From Parabacteroides sp. (GTDB lineage Bacteria; Bacteroidota; Bacteroidia; Bacteroidales; Tannerellaceae), in assembly GCA_021204335.1 (NCBI GenBank), contig JAJPZM010000324.1:1-49382 (forward strand): a stretch of DNA of 49,382 nucleotides, written 5' to 3'. The position numbers and the translations under genes are program-made. A model generated the notes under the pieces. That model worked only from the letters and a program-made list of their open reading frames with translations, ran no database searches and had not been told where the DNA came from. Below are positions 18,831 to 28,811 of this stretch, one piece after another; within the stretch, counting starts at the first letter, position 1; each line of letters begins with the position of its first letter.

Positions 18831-20174
18831 TTACTTCGTTTCGTCTTCGTCGTCAAAGAGAGTCTTGCCAAAAGTGTCGATGCCTTTGGTCAGGCGGCCG
18901 AACAAGCCGGGGCCTTTCTTCTTCGGTTTCTCCTGCTTGGGCGGTTTCTGGGGCTCGGGAGCCTTCACCGGTTCTTCTTCCACCGGTTTCTCTACCTTTA
19001 CCTCCACCTTGGGCGGGATATATACGGCACAGTTTTCGGTTCCTCTGGCGAGCAAGCCGACGGCTACGGCATATTCGGGATTGTTGGCAATCATCTCTCC
19101 GCTTTCCACGATTCCTTTACGGACAGCAGAATAGCGTACGTCCATCTTCAACCGTTCGCGTATCACTTCAGCTAAATTCTTCAAAGCAGCACCACCGCCT
19201 GTAATGATGATACCTGCCCCCAGGCTGTTTATTAGTCCGGTAGCTTCCAGGCGGGCATACACGTTTTCGAGGATCTCTTTCATACGCGCCTCGATTACAT
19301 TATTGAGGTCGGCAAGCTTGATCTCACGCAATCCCATGCCATCGGCAGAACTTACCTGGATACTCAGGTCGTTGTCTTTTTCCATCAGGGCGCTACCGTA
19401 AGTAAGCTTTACCCGTTCGGCTTCGGCTTCTACCAAATGCAGGCTGGTGATGTCGCGGGTAATCAGATTACCGCCGAAAGGAATGACCGAGAGGTTGACC
19501 AACTGGCCGGCTTTGTAAACCGTCAGCGTAGTTACTCCCGCACCGAAACCGATCAGGGCACATCCCAGGTCTTTCTCGTTATCGGTCAGCACCACATCCG
19601 CCAGCGCCAGGGGAGAGACGACCAGATCGGCGATTTCTATTTTAGCACGGTCGGCAATACTGTTGACAACATAACGTTTCAACGAAGGCCGTCCGACAAT
19701 CAGTTTATAACGGGCTTCAATCCGGGTACAGGGAATACCCACCGGATTAGGTTCAGGCTTGTCGTCTAAAAAATAGGCCGGCGAAACAGCTGCCAGCACG
19801 TCCAGCATGTCCGGGTGGTAGTTACAACATTCCTCGTAAAGCCCCTCGATAATTTCTTCGGTAACCACTCCATCGGTTCCCAGGATCCGGGGAACGGTAT
19901 GATCGATCGAGCGCAACGACTGTCCGCCGATACCGACATACACCTTGCCGATCGTCGAACCGCCCAGTTTATTTTCGAGCTTCCGGATAAGCCGTTTGAT
20001 CTTATTCGCCGTTTCTTCTACATTATATACACATCCTCTTCGTATACAGGTAGCGGAGTTCTCTACTTCGTAGGCAATAATCGAGAGAGCCCCCGTCGGG
20101 CCCTTCGTTCCTACCATACCGACCATGTGAGAAGAGCCAAGGTCGATGGCTGCTATAAAATCTGTGTATGCCAT
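18831..20174 (-). CDS. ftsA: Cell division protein FtsA
   Basis: 447-aa actin-like ATPase that anchors FtsZ to the membrane. The N-terminus AAIDLGSSHMVGMVG is the phosphate-1 loop, and GAGIIITGGGAALKNL (about residue 342) the adenosine-binding loop. A Pro/Lys-rich linker (KPVEEEPVKAPEPQKPPKQ) leads to a C-terminal amphipathic stretch GLFGRLTKGIDTFGKTLF that fits the membrane-targeting helix of the family. It lies 5 nt after ftsQ and 29 nt before ftsZ. Intact and of usual length. Confidence 0.96.
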   Translation of the reverse strand: MAYTDFIAAIDLGSSHMVGMVGTKGPTGALSIIAYEVENSATCIRRGCVYNVEETANKIKRLIRKLENKLGGSTIGKVYVGIGGQSLRSIDHTVPRILGTDGVVTEEIIEGLYEECCNYHPDMLDVLAAVSPAYFLDDKPEPNPVGIPCTRIEARYKLIVGRPSLKRYVVNSIADRAKIEIADLVVSPLALADVVLTDNEKDLGCALIGFGAGVTTLTVYKAGQLVNLSVIPFGGNLITRDITSLHLVEAEAERVKLTYGSALMEKDNDLSIQVSSADGMGLREIKLADLNNVIEARMKEILENVYARLEATGLINSLGAGIIITGGGAALKNLAEVIRERLKMDVRYSAVRKGIVESGEMIANNPEYAVAVGLLARGTENCAVYIPPKVEVKVEKPVEEEPVKAPEPQKPPKQEKPKKKGPGLFGRLTKGIDTFGKTLFDDEDETK

Positions 20175-20179
20175 ATTAT

Positions 20180-20908
20180 CTATCTTTTAGTACAAACAAT
20201 CTGATCTTTGTATTTTAAATTAATGATACTATATTTCTCCCAACCGATCTTCGGAATGACCTTATCGTAGAAGAGCCGCAGGTTATCCAGCTTTTCTTCG
20301 TAATTATCGAAAGAACCCAGTACGATGCGGTGGTTGCCCACCCGGGGAATCAGTTCTACTTCGTTATCCGGATGAACATAAATCTGCTCTATCTGATTAT
20401 TCCAGAACTCATTCTCCTGCAAAAATAATGCAAATTTGTATAAGTCGGTTACCGCCAGCTCTTTTTCCACATATCCGCTTACCAATGGAACATCGGCAAC
20501 GTAGCGAAAACTGACCGGCATAGTGGTTCCGAGGTTACCCACGTAGAAGTTCCCTCTGGGACTAATCACACGCAAGATAGGAATTTTTTGCTCAACTTCA
20601 AGCTTTACGATCCCCGAAGGTGTCTTATAGACTTCGATGCGGGCAATCATCTCATTCTTTTTCAGTTCCTCCTCTATCTTTTCCGTATTGATATCGCCCA
20701 TAGGCTTGTTGAGCGGGTTCAGACTGGCCTTTTTCAGGATAGAGACCAGGTCGCTCTCGCTTACAAAATGCTTGTCGAGACTGTCTTTCACCACTACCTG
20801 CAAGTCCTGGCATACCTTATCCTGCCTCATATCCCGGAAGAAAAAGGAGACAAACACGATGTAACAAAACAACAGTATCGCAACTACTATGGAAACTGCA
20901 CGAATCAC
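20180..20908 (-). CDS. ftsQ: Cell division protein FtsQ
   Basis: 242-aa bitopic inner-membrane protein: one N-terminal membrane segment (about residues 5-25), then a POTRA-like domain (VSESDLVSILKKASLNPLNKPMG) and a beta domain in the periplasm. It links the FtsZ-side proteins to FtsL and the septal peptidoglycan enzymes. The start is GTG and overlaps the murC stop by 4 nt, consistent with translational coupling. Sequence similarity in this family is weak, so the call rests on topology, length and its place between murC and ftsA. Confidence 0.88.
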   Translation of the reverse strand: MIRAVSIVVAILLFCYIVFVSFFFRDMRQDKVCQDLQVVVKDSLDKHFVSESDLVSILKKASLNPLNKPMGDINTEKIEEELKKNEMIARIEVYKTPSGIVKLEVEQKIPILRVISPRGNFYVGNLGTTMPVSFRYVADVPLVSGYVEKELAVTDLYKFALFLQENEFWNNQIEQIYVHPDNEVELIPRVGNHRIVLGSFDNYEEKLDNLRLFYDKVIPKIGWEKYSIINLKYKDQIVCTKR

Positions 20909-22290
20909 GATCTCTTATCCAATATTTGTTTTACCGGTTCGATCAGCCGGTCGATGTCGCCGGCGCCGATCATTAATACCACTTCAAACGTATCTGCTTC
21001 CTTCTCCACCAGGTCGAGCAGTTCCGATTTACGGATCAGCTTCTTGGCGGGGATGGTGACGGCATCGAATATGATTTCCGAAGTTACCCCCGGAATAGGT
21101 TCTTCACGTGCCGGATAGATATCCAGCAGGATCAACTCGTCCAATAGCGACAGGCTGGCGGCAAAGTCAGGCGCAAAGTCGCGGGTACGGGTGTAGAGGT
21201 GCGGCTGGAAAATACCTGTCACCTTGCGGCCGGCATAGAGTTCCTTTACGGATTGGATACTGGCAGCCAGTTCGGCAGGGTGATGGGCATAATCGTCGAT
21301 CAGCACGATGTTCGCTTTCTTCAGATGGAAGTCGAAACGGCGTTTCGGGCCGGCGAACGAGGCCATGCCTGCCTTTATCTCCTCGGGAGTAATGCCGTTC
21401 AGCCAGGCAAGGGCGATAGCGGCAACTCCATTCTCTATATTTACTTTTACAGGGACACCAAGCTGGATATTGTCTATACGAATATCCGGGCCTACGAAAT
21501 CGAAGAAGATTTCGCCGTTGCCGATACGGATATGCTCGGCATGGAAATCACCGCCATTGGTAGCCGAATAGGTGTATAGTTTTACGCCTTCTTTCAGACG
21601 GGGCGTCACGTCGATGCCTTTCTTCATGATCAGGCAACCGTCGGGACGGATTAGCGAGGTGAAATGTTCGAAGCTTTCGCGATAGGCTTCTGCCGTACCG
21701 TAAATATCCAGATGGTCGGGATCGGCGGCGGTTATGACAGCCATATAGGGAGTCAGCCAATGGAAAGAGCGGTCGAACTCGTCGGCTTCGATGACCGTCA
21801 GGTCGCTTTTGTCGGACAGCATCAGGTTGCTGTCGTAGTTCTTCAGGATGCCACCGAGGAAGGCGTTGCAATCGACATGCGACTGCTTCAGCAGGTGGGC
21901 AAGCATCGAAGAAGTGGTTGTCTTACCATGTGTTCCCGCCACACATAGGCCGCGGGAGCAATTGGTGATTTCGCCTAATACGCGGGCACGCTTCATGATC
22001 TCAAAACCGTTCTGGCGGAAATAGGTCAGTTCAGTATGCGATTCGGGGACGGCAGGCGTATAAACGACCAGCGTCTGCGCCGGATCTTTGAAAGCATCCG
22101 GTATCAGGGATATATTATCTTCATAATGAATAACAGCGCCTTCGCGGTTAAGTTGCGCGGTCAGGTCGGACGGAGTTTTATCATAACCCGCCACCTGCTT
22201 CCCTTTCGAAAGGAAGTAACGGATCAGGGCACTCATCCCGATTCCACCGGCACCGACAAAATAGACGGCTGTTATTGTTGCTATGTTCAT
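20905..22290 (-). CDS. murC: UDP-N-acetylmuramate--L-alanine ligase
   Basis: 461-aa Mur ligase that adds L-alanine to UDP-MurNAc in the cytoplasm, using ATP. It has the N-terminal UDP-binding motif VGAGGIGMSAL, the ATP-binding P-loop AGTHGKTTTSSMLAHLL (about residue 117) and the FDYAHHP-like motif IDDYAHHPAELAAS in the C-terminal region. It lies 7 nt after murG and overlaps ftsQ by 4 nt. Intact and of normal length. Confidence 0.97.
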   Translation of the reverse strand: MNIATITAVYFVGAGGIGMSALIRYFLSKGKQVAGYDKTPSDLTAQLNREGAVIHYEDNISLIPDAFKDPAQTLVVYTPAVPESHTELTYFRQNGFEIMKRARVLGEITNCSRGLCVAGTHGKTTTSSMLAHLLKQSHVDCNAFLGGILKNYDSNLMLSDKSDLTVIEADEFDRSFHWLTPYMAVITAADPDHLDIYGTAEAYRESFEHFTSLIRPDGCLIMKKGIDVTPRLKEGVKLYTYSATNGGDFHAEHIRIGNGEIFFDFVGPDIRIDNIQLGVPVKVNIENGVAAIALAWLNGITPEEIKAGMASFAGPKRRFDFHLKKANIVLIDDYAHHPAELAASIQSVKELYAGRKVTGIFQPHLYTRTRDFAPDFAASLSLLDELILLDIYPAREEPIPGVTSEIIFDAVTIPAKKLIRKSELLDLVEKEADTFEVVLMIGAGDIDRLIEPVKQILDKRS

Positions 22291-22297
22291 ATTGCTT

Positions 22298-23404
22298 CTA
22301 TTTATCTATAATCTTTACTATCTCGTCGACAATCAGGTCGGCACTGTGATGATGTGCCAGGCGCTCGATATTGCGGCTTAGCGATGCCAGATGCTCGTCG
22401 TCGTGTACGACTTCCAGCGCTTTCGTCACCAGTTGCTGTTCGGCATCCTTATCTGCAACCATTATCGCCGCATCTTTGTTTGCCAGCGCCAGCGCATTCT
22501 TGGTCTGATGATCTTCTGCTACATTGGGGGAAGGAACCAGGATAACCGGCTTCTTCAACAGGCAAAGTTCGGAGATGGAGCTGGCTCCCGCACGCGAAAT
22601 AATCAAATCGGCAGCCGAATAAGCGTAATCTATGCGGGTGATAAAGTCCGAACACCAGATCGGCATACCGCGATAGGCTTTCAGATGTTTTACCGCTTCG
22701 TTGTGATAATAACGGCCGGTCTGCCAGATAACCTGCACGTCGGGATCGGCAAACAGTTTATCCAGTCCGCCCTGTATGCTTCGGTTGATTGTCCGGGCTC
22801 CAAGACTACCGCCTACCACCAGGATCGTTTTCTTTTCCGGCGAAAGGCCGAAGAATGCCAAGGCTTCCTCTTTCTTCTCCGTCGCTTCTTCCAGATCCTT
22901 ACGAACCGGGTTACCGGTAATCACGATCTTGTCGGCGGGGAAGAACTTCTCCATACCGTCGTAAGCAACACATATCTTCGAGGCCTTCTTTGCCAGCAGC
23001 TTATTAGTAACCCCGGCATAGGAGTTTTGCTCCTGTATCAGGGTCGGGATACCGAGCGAAGCAGCCATCCATAAGGTCGGTCCGCTGGCATAGCCACCCA
23101 CACCGACAGCTATATCGGGACGAAACTCGCGAATCGTTTTCTTCGCCAGCTTAAGGCTTTTCCGCAGGCGATTGAGCACTTTTATATTGTTGAGCAGGTG
23201 AGCACGGTCGAAACCGCTCACCGGCAAACCTACTATCTGATAGCCGGCGGCCGGAACCTTTTCCATTTCCATCCGGTCTTCCGCACCTACAAATAAGATT
23301 TCCGCATTAGGAAAACGTTTCCTGACGGTGTTGGCAATAGAGATCGCCGGGAAGATATGCCCCCCGGTTCCGCCACCACTTATTATTATACGGCACTGTT
23401 TCAT
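22298..23404 (-). CDS. murG: UDP-GlcNAc transferase MurG (lipid II synthesis)
   Basis: 368-aa GT28 glycosyltransferase that adds GlcNAc to lipid I, giving lipid II on the inner face of the membrane. The N-terminal glycine-rich loop SGGGTGGHIFPA, the second loop VGVGGYASGP, the IQEQNSYAGVTN stretch and the C-terminal donor site SRAGASSISELCLLKKP are all present. It lies between ftsW (3 nt) and murC (7 nt). Confidence 0.97.
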   Translation of the reverse strand: MKQCRIIISGGGTGGHIFPAISIANTVRKRFPNAEILFVGAEDRMEMEKVPAAGYQIVGLPVSGFDRAHLLNNIKVLNRLRKSLKLAKKTIREFRPDIAVGVGGYASGPTLWMAASLGIPTLIQEQNSYAGVTNKLLAKKASKICVAYDGMEKFFPADKIVITGNPVRKDLEEATEKKEEALAFFGLSPEKKTILVVGGSLGARTINRSIQGGLDKLFADPDVQVIWQTGRYYHNEAVKHLKAYRGMPIWCSDFITRIDYAYSAADLIISRAGASSISELCLLKKPVILVPSPNVAEDHQTKNALALANKDAAIMVADKDAEQQLVTKALEVVHDDEHLASLSRNIERLAHHHSADLIVDEIVKIIDK

Positions 23405-23407
23405 ATT

Positions 23408-24697
23408 TTATTTTGTTTCTACAACTTCTTCTGTTTCCGGCTGTGTGTCGGGAACCCAGTTTGTTATCTCCTCCTCGGTTATTGCCGGTGGAGCGGCTAC
23501 ACCTTCGGCATTTTCTTCCGGGTCTTCATCTTCTTCGTTGCCCATATTGGCTCCGAAACGGCTTACGCTCAGGATGATTCCGAAATAGATACAGGATATT
23601 ACAGTCGAAGTACCACCACGACTCACCAACGGCATTGGCTGCCCGGTTACCGGTATCAGGTTGACCGCCACCGCCATATTAGCCAATGCCTGCACCACGA
23701 CCAGTAAGCCGCAGCCCAGCACCAGGTATTTGGGAAAGGCCTTCTCGCACTTTCGGGCAATCATCCCGACTCGCACCAACAACATGATATATAGCATCAG
23801 CACGAACACGCCGCCTACCACACCCAATTCTTCAATAATGATCGCATAGATAAAATCGGAATAGGCCTGCGGCAGGAAATCCCGCTGCTGACCATGACCG
23901 GGCAACTGTCCGAACAATCCCCCGCGTGCAATCGCGATCTTTGCATGCGAGACCTGATAATTATCGTCGGTTATCTTATAAACACCATTCTCGTCAGCCT
24001 CTGCCGCATGCCCTTCAAAGAAACGTTCCAAACGTCCCTGCCAGGTAACAAAACGATCGGGCAGATACTGGGCTACACCTGCCGGTGTAAACTTCAACAG
24101 CATGACAAACAAGACAAGCGCCAATACCAACACGCCCGCCAGTTTCCCCAGTTTTATCAACGGCAACTGCCCGATGAACATCATCAGGAAACAAACCCCG
24201 AACAGCATAAAGGCCGTCGAGAAGTTCTCGGGAAGGATCAGAATGCAAGTCACCCCTACCCCGATCAGTATGTATTTGAATATCTGGTCGTCGGTAAACT
24301 TGCTCTGCTTACTAAGCAGGAAGGCGATAAAGACGATCGACGCCAGCTTGGCAAACTCCGACGGCTGAAACTGTATGCCGAATATCTCCAGCCAACGATG
24401 TGCATCATTGGCATTGATTCCCACAAAGGGCGTAGCAATCAGCATCAGCACCGATACGGGAAGCAACAATATAAACGCCGGAAAGAACCGGCACGGGATA
24501 TTGTGCAACAACAAGACCAGCACAAACCCGCCCAGCAGGAAGGTGGCATGACGGACAATCGGCGCCCAATGATTCGCATTCTTGTAGGCGATCGTACTCG
24601 TGGCACTGAACACCTCAACAACCGAAATCAGGCACAGGAACATGAAGATGATCCATATCACCCGGTCGCCCTTAAATAATTTACTTGCCAGATCCAT
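23408..24697 (-). CDS. ftsW: Septal peptidoglycan polymerase FtsW (SEDS family)
   Basis: 429-aa SEDS-family membrane protein, the glycan polymerase of the septum that works with FtsI. About ten hydrophobic segments are visible, and the conserved SEDS regions NDAHRWLEIFGIQFQPSE (about residue 95) and GQPMPLVSRGGTS near the C-terminal end are present. A long acidic Glu/Pro-rich cytoplasmic tail (after about residue 375) follows; its length is somewhat unusual but consistent with a disordered extension. It sits 15 nt after murD and 3 nt before murG. RodA is the alternative, but the dcw context favours FtsW. Confidence 0.94.
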   Translation of the reverse strand: MDLASKLFKGDRVIWIIFMFLCLISVVEVFSATSTIAYKNANHWAPIVRHATFLLGGFVLVLLLHNIPCRFFPAFILLLPVSVLMLIATPFVGINANDAHRWLEIFGIQFQPSEFAKLASIVFIAFLLSKQSKFTDDQIFKYILIGVGVTCILILPENFSTAFMLFGVCFLMMFIGQLPLIKLGKLAGVLVLALVLFVMLLKFTPAGVAQYLPDRFVTWQGRLERFFEGHAAEADENGVYKITDDNYQVSHAKIAIARGGLFGQLPGHGQQRDFLPQAYSDFIYAIIIEELGVVGGVFVLMLYIMLLVRVGMIARKCEKAFPKYLVLGCGLLVVVQALANMAVAVNLIPVTGQPMPLVSRGGTSTVISCIYFGIILSVSRFGANMGNEEDEDPEENAEGVAAPPAITEEEITNWVPDTQPETEEVVETK

Positions 24698-24712
24698 TTA
24701 TTATTCGTTTTA

Positions 24713-26047
24713 TTACAAGTTACGTACGCAAGCCTTAAACTGGTCGCCCCGGTCTTCGTAGCTCTTAAATAGGTCGAAGCTGGCGCAGCAGGGCGACAAC
24801 AATACGGTGTCTCCCTTTTCAGCCAGTTTATAGGCCTTGCTGACCGCTTCTTCCATCGAGCGGGCGTCTTCGATCTGCCCTACTTTCCCATCGAAAAAGG
24901 CGTGTAGCTTCGTGTTGTCCACGCCGAGGAAGATCAAGGCATGTACTTTCTGTTTCACCAGTTCTTCGATTTCGGAATAGTCGTTCCCCTTGTCCGTTCC
25001 GCCCAGGATGAGCACCAGCTTGGTGGTCATACTCTGCAAGGCATACCAGCAGGAGTTGACATTCGTTGCTTTCGAGTCGTTGATATAATCTACACCACGC
25101 ACACGGGCTACCTTTTCCAGACGATGTTCCACGCCGGTAAAGTCGCTTAGCGAAGCGCGTATCTTCTCATCGTGGATATCGACAATCTTAGAGGCGATAC
25201 CTGATGCGAGCGAATTATACAGGTTATGCGTACCCGTTAATGCTAATAAGTCCTGATCCATTGTAAATGTTCCGTTTGAGGTTTCAATTACTATTTGCTT
25301 ATTATCCGTATATCCCTTCACGCCGTCTTCATGCGTTTCGGCGAATGGGTAAAGAGTTGCCGCCGGATGCCGTTTGGCAATCTCGCGGGCTATGATCGGG
25401 TCGTCGTTCCAGAAGATGAATGCATCTTCGGACGTTTGGTTCTGAATAATGCGGAACTTGGCGTCTACATAGTTCTGCATCTCATAATTATAATGATCCA
25501 GATGATCGGGCGTTATGTTCAACAAAACGGCGATATCCGCTTTGAAGTCGTACATGTTATCTAACTGAAAACTGCTCAGTTCGATTACATAGACGGCATG
25601 CGGAGTTTCCGCCACCTGCAAGGCCAGGCTGTTGCCTACATTGCCTGCCAGACCGACATCCACACCGGCTTCTTTCAGAATGTGGTACGTAAGCATGGTT
25701 GTCGTTGTCTTGCCGTTGCTTCCGGTGATACAGATCATCTTTGCATCGGTGTACCGGCCGGCAAATTCTATTTCGGAGATGATATGCGTCCCCTGCGCTT
25801 TCAGTTTTTGGATGATCGGAGCCTTGTCGGGTATCCCGGGGCTCTTGATGATCTCGTCGGCATTCAGAATGTCGGCTTCGGTATGCTGCCCTTCTTCCCA
25901 ACGGATGCCGTGGGCGTCGAGCAACTCCTTATACTTGGGTTTGATAGACGAAAAGTCGGAGACGAACACGTCGAATCCTTTCGCTTTCGCCAATACGGCA
26001 GCACCTGCGCCGCTTTCTCCTCCCCCTAATACAACAATTCTTTCCAC
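24713..26047 (-). CDS. murD: UDP-N-acetylmuramoyl-L-alanine--D-glutamate ligase
   Basis: 444-aa Mur ligase adding D-glutamate to UDP-MurNAc-L-Ala. It shows VVLGGGESGAGAAVLAKAKG at the N-terminus, the P-loop CITGSNGKTTTTMLTYHIL (about residue 109), the NDSKATN motif and the C-terminal LSPCCASFDLFKSYEDRG signature typical of MurD. The start codon appears to be GTG. Gaps of 15 nt separate it from mraY and ftsW. Confidence 0.97.
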   Translation of the reverse strand: MERIVVLGGGESGAGAAVLAKAKGFDVFVSDFSSIKPKYKELLDAHGIRWEEGQHTEADILNADEIIKSPGIPDKAPIIQKLKAQGTHIISEIEFAGRYTDAKMICITGSNGKTTTTMLTYHILKEAGVDVGLAGNVGNSLALQVAETPHAVYVIELSSFQLDNMYDFKADIAVLLNITPDHLDHYNYEMQNYVDAKFRIIQNQTSEDAFIFWNDDPIIAREIAKRHPAATLYPFAETHEDGVKGYTDNKQIVIETSNGTFTMDQDLLALTGTHNLYNSLASGIASKIVDIHDEKIRASLSDFTGVEHRLEKVARVRGVDYINDSKATNVNSCWYALQSMTTKLVLILGGTDKGNDYSEIEELVKQKVHALIFLGVDNTKLHAFFDGKVGQIEDARSMEEAVSKAYKLAEKGDTVLLSPCCASFDLFKSYEDRGDQFKACVRNL

Positions 26048-26062
26048 GTTTCTATATATTTG

Positions 26063-27322
26063 TTATCTCATCTTCAATGTTACAATCGTTATCACCGCCA
26101 GGATAATGCCTATCAGCCAGAAACGAGCGACAATCTTCGATTCGGGCACCACGTTGAACGGTTTCTGTATCAACGCCTGTATGCCGGCATTACCGGGCTT
26201 CTGGAAATGGTGGTGAAGGGGCGTCATTTTAAAGATGCGGCGGCCTTCGCCATACTTCTTCTTTGTATATTTAAAGTAAGCAACCTGCACCATCACCGAA
26301 ATGCTTTCAGCGAGAAAAATACCACAAAGAATCGGGATAAGCAACTCTTTGCGGATAATAATGGCGAACACGGCAATAATACCGCCCAACGTCAGACTGC
26401 CCGTATCGCCCATAAACACCTGTGCGGGATATGAATTATACCATAGGAAGCCGACTGTCGCCCCGATAAAGGCGGCGGCAAACACCACCAACTCTTCCGC
26501 CCCGGGAATAAACATGATATTCAGGAACGAGGCAAACTCGAAGTGGGCGGACATATAAGCCAGTATCCCCAGCGCGACACCTATAATAGCAGAACTTCCG
26601 GCAGCCAGCCCGTCGAGTCCGTCGGTCAGGTTAGCCCCGTTGGAGACAGCCGTCACGACGAAGATCGTCATCAGGACGAATACCAGCCAGGCTGCTTCAT
26701 CCTTATAATCGCCCGCCCAGCTGACCAGTTGGGCATAGTCGAAGTTATTATTCTTCATAAACGGGATGGTCGTCTTGGTCGACTTGGTTTCCACCGTATG
26801 GTAGCGCACTTCCTCGATCACATTGTCGTGGCGCACTTCCATATTCTCTTTGATGACAACGTCGGGGCTCATAAACAACACCAACCCGACAATCAGTCCC
26901 AGACCTACCTGTCCGACAATCTTAAACTTGCCGTGCATTCCTTCCTTGTTCTTGCGGAATACCTTAATATAATCGTCGGCAAACCCGAGCGCACCCAGCC
27001 AGACGGTCGTAATCATCATTAGGAGCACATAGATATTTGTCAGTTTGGCGCAAAGTAATGTCGGAACCAGAATGGCGATGATGATGATAATTCCCCCCAT
27101 CGTAGGCGTCCCTTTCTTGCTCATCTGCCCTTCCAGCCCGAGGTTGCGTACCGTCTCACCAATTTGCAGTAACTGCAAACGGTCGATGATACGACGCCCG
27201 ATAGCCGTCGAGATGAACAAGGACAGGATCAATGCCAATCCGGAACGGAACGATACATATTTAAACATTCCCGCCCCAGGGAAGTCCAATTGATCCAGAT
27301 AATTAAAAAGATAATAAAGCAT
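26063..27322 (-). CDS. mraY: Phospho-N-acetylmuramoyl-pentapeptide transferase
   Basis: 419-aa polytopic enzyme that transfers phospho-MurNAc-pentapeptide to undecaprenyl phosphate, forming lipid I. Conserved motifs are [15 protein letters not shown] (about residue 70), the active-site [43 protein letters not shown] and the C-terminal TPLHHHFQ. A loop insertion of roughly 60 residues (about 165-225) between membrane segments makes it longer than the E. coli protein (360 aa), as I expect in Bacteroidetes. It lies 6 nt after murE. Confidence 0.97.
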   Translation of the reverse strand: MLYYLFNYLDQLDFPGAGMFKYVSFRSGLALILSLFISTAIGRRIIDRLQLLQIGETVRNLGLEGQMSKKGTPTMGGIIIIIAILVPTLLCAKLTNIYVLLMMITTVWLGALGFADDYIKVFRKNKEGMHGKFKIVGQVGLGLIVGLVLFMSPDVVIKENMEVRHDNVIEEVRYHTVETKSTKTTIPFMKNNNFDYAQLVSWAGDYKDEAAWLVFVLMTIFVVTAVSNGANLTDGLDGLAAGSSAIIGVALGILAYMSAHFEFASFLNIMFIPGAEELVVFAAAFIGATVGFLWYNSYPAQVFMGDTGSLTLGGIIAVFAIIIRKELLIPILCGIFLAESISVMVQVAYFKYTKKKYGEGRRIFKMTPLHHHFQKPGNAGIQALIQKPFNVVPESKIVARFWLIGIILAVITIVTLKMR

Positions 27323-27328
27323 GTCGTT

Positions 27329-28810
27329 TTATTGTTGTTGTGTTGCGAATATTTCCCGTAACTTCTCCCGGTCGTCGAAATGATGTTTCACGCCTTTTAC
27401 CTCCTGGTAATCTTCGTGACCTTTGCCGGCAACGAGGATAACGTCTCCTTTCTTGGCCAGCATGGTTGCCGTTTTGATAGCCTGCGTGCGGTCGGTGATG
27501 CAGAGCGTACGCTCCATATCCGAATGGCTCAGGCCGGCTACCATGTCGTTAATGATATCATCCGGTTCCTCGAAGCGCGGATTGTCGGACGTCAGGATCA
27601 CCTGGTCGCTCAGTTTGGCGGCTTCCTTGGCCATCAGCGGACGTTTGCCTTTGTCGCGGTTGCCGCCGGCACCCACTACAGTGATGATGCGGCCCCGTCC
27701 GTCGAGCACTTCCCCGATGCCGTTCAGCACGTTGGTCAGCGCATCCGGCGTATGGGCGTAATCAACGATAGCGGTATAGCCCAGAGGCGATTGTATCGTC
27801 TCGAAGCGGCCGGAAACGGAATGCAGTGTGCTCAGCACGATCAACGTCTCTTCCGGCTTTTTACCCAGAGATACCGCTGCGCCATAAACAGCCAGCAGGT
27901 TGTAGGCATTGAAACGTCCTACAAAGTGAACCACCACTTCGCGTCCGTTAATAATCAGCTCCGTTCCTTCGAAGTGAGACTCAAGAATCTTTCCTTTGAA
28001 GTCTGCCAACGTACGGAGCGAATATGTCAGTTTCTTTGCCGCCGTATTTTGCAGCATGACGGGGCCGGCCTTATCGTCGGCATTGGTCAGCACGAAAGCA
28101 TCGGCAGGCAGGTCGTCGAAAAACTTCTTCTTGGCTTTCAGATAGTTCTCGACAGTTTTATGATAATCCAGATGGTCGCGTGTCAGGTTGGTAAAGATAC
28201 CACCGTTGAACGACAGGCCACTGATACGTTTCTGGTCGATCGAATGGGAGCTGACTTCCATAAAGGCATACTCGCAACCGGCTTCCACCATCCGCGCCAT
28301 CAGGCTGTGAAGGGTGATCGGGTCGGGTGTCGTATGGTCGGTTGGGATCGCTTCGCCATCGATATAATTGCATACGGTGGAAAGCAGCCCTACCTTATGC
28401 CCCATCTTACGGAACATCTCATATAATAAGGTAGCGATAGTCGTCTTGCCGTTCGTGCCGGTAACGCCTACCAGCGTCAGCTTGTCCGAAGGATTGTCAT
28501 ACCAGGCGGATACCAGCTTACCCAGTGCATCGGCAGAATCCTTCACCCGGATGAAAGTAACATTCCTTTCGGAAGGAATTCTATTTTCTTCCGAAAGGGA
28601 CGGTATTTCCTCGCAGACTACCACAACGGCTCCTTTGGCAATGGCTCCGTCGATATAGGCATGCCCGTCGACTGCCGTACCTCTTACTGCAACGAACAAA
28701 AAGCCGTCTTCCACCTTACGGGAGTCAGACTGGATACCGGCAATCGTCACCTCATCGGTTCCGACCGTCTCCAGCACATCCAACGTATGAATCAATTTCT
28801 TCAGTTCCAT
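27329..28810 (-). CDS. murE: UDP-MurNAc-tripeptide ligase MurE (meso-DAP-adding type)
   Basis: 493-aa Mur ligase adding the third residue of the stem peptide. The P-loop [18 protein letters not shown] lies near residue 114, and [14 protein letters not shown] and the central [10 protein letters not shown] motif are present. The C-terminal motif SDNPRFEEP contains DNPR, the signature that distinguishes meso-diaminopimelate ligases from lysine-adding ones, so the peptidoglycan is predicted to be meso-DAP type. It lies 1 nt after ftsI and 6 nt before mraY. Confidence 0.97.
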   Translation of the reverse strand: MELKKLIHTLDVLETVGTDEVTIAGIQSDSRKVEDGFLFVAVRGTAVDGHAYIDGAIAKGAVVVVCEEIPSLSEENRIPSERNVTFIRVKDSADALGKLVSAWYDNPSDKLTLVGVTGTNGKTTIATLLYEMFRKMGHKVGLLSTVCNYIDGEAIPTDHTTPDPITLHSLMARMVEAGCEYAFMEVSSHSIDQKRISGLSFNGGIFTNLTRDHLDYHKTVENYLKAKKKFFDDLPADAFVLTNADDKAGPVMLQNTAAKKLTYSLRTLADFKGKILESHFEGTELIINGREVVVHFVGRFNAYNLLAVYGAAVSLGKKPEETLIVLSTLHSVSGRFETIQSPLGYTAIVDYAHTPDALTNVLNGIGEVLDGRGRIITVVGAGGNRDKGKRPLMAKEAAKLSDQVILTSDNPRFEEPDDIINDMVAGLSHSDMERTLCITDRTQAIKTATMLAKKGDVILVAGKGHEDYQEVKGVKHHFDDREKLREIFATQQQ

Positions 28811-28811
28811 A

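Noticed and set aside
20905-20908. murC/ftsQ 4-nt overlap as unusual
   Set aside because: Such overlaps are ordinary translational coupling in dcw clusters.
27380-28426. 348-aa + strand ORF
   Set aside because: Antisense shadow of murE, with no domain pattern and no ribosome-binding context.
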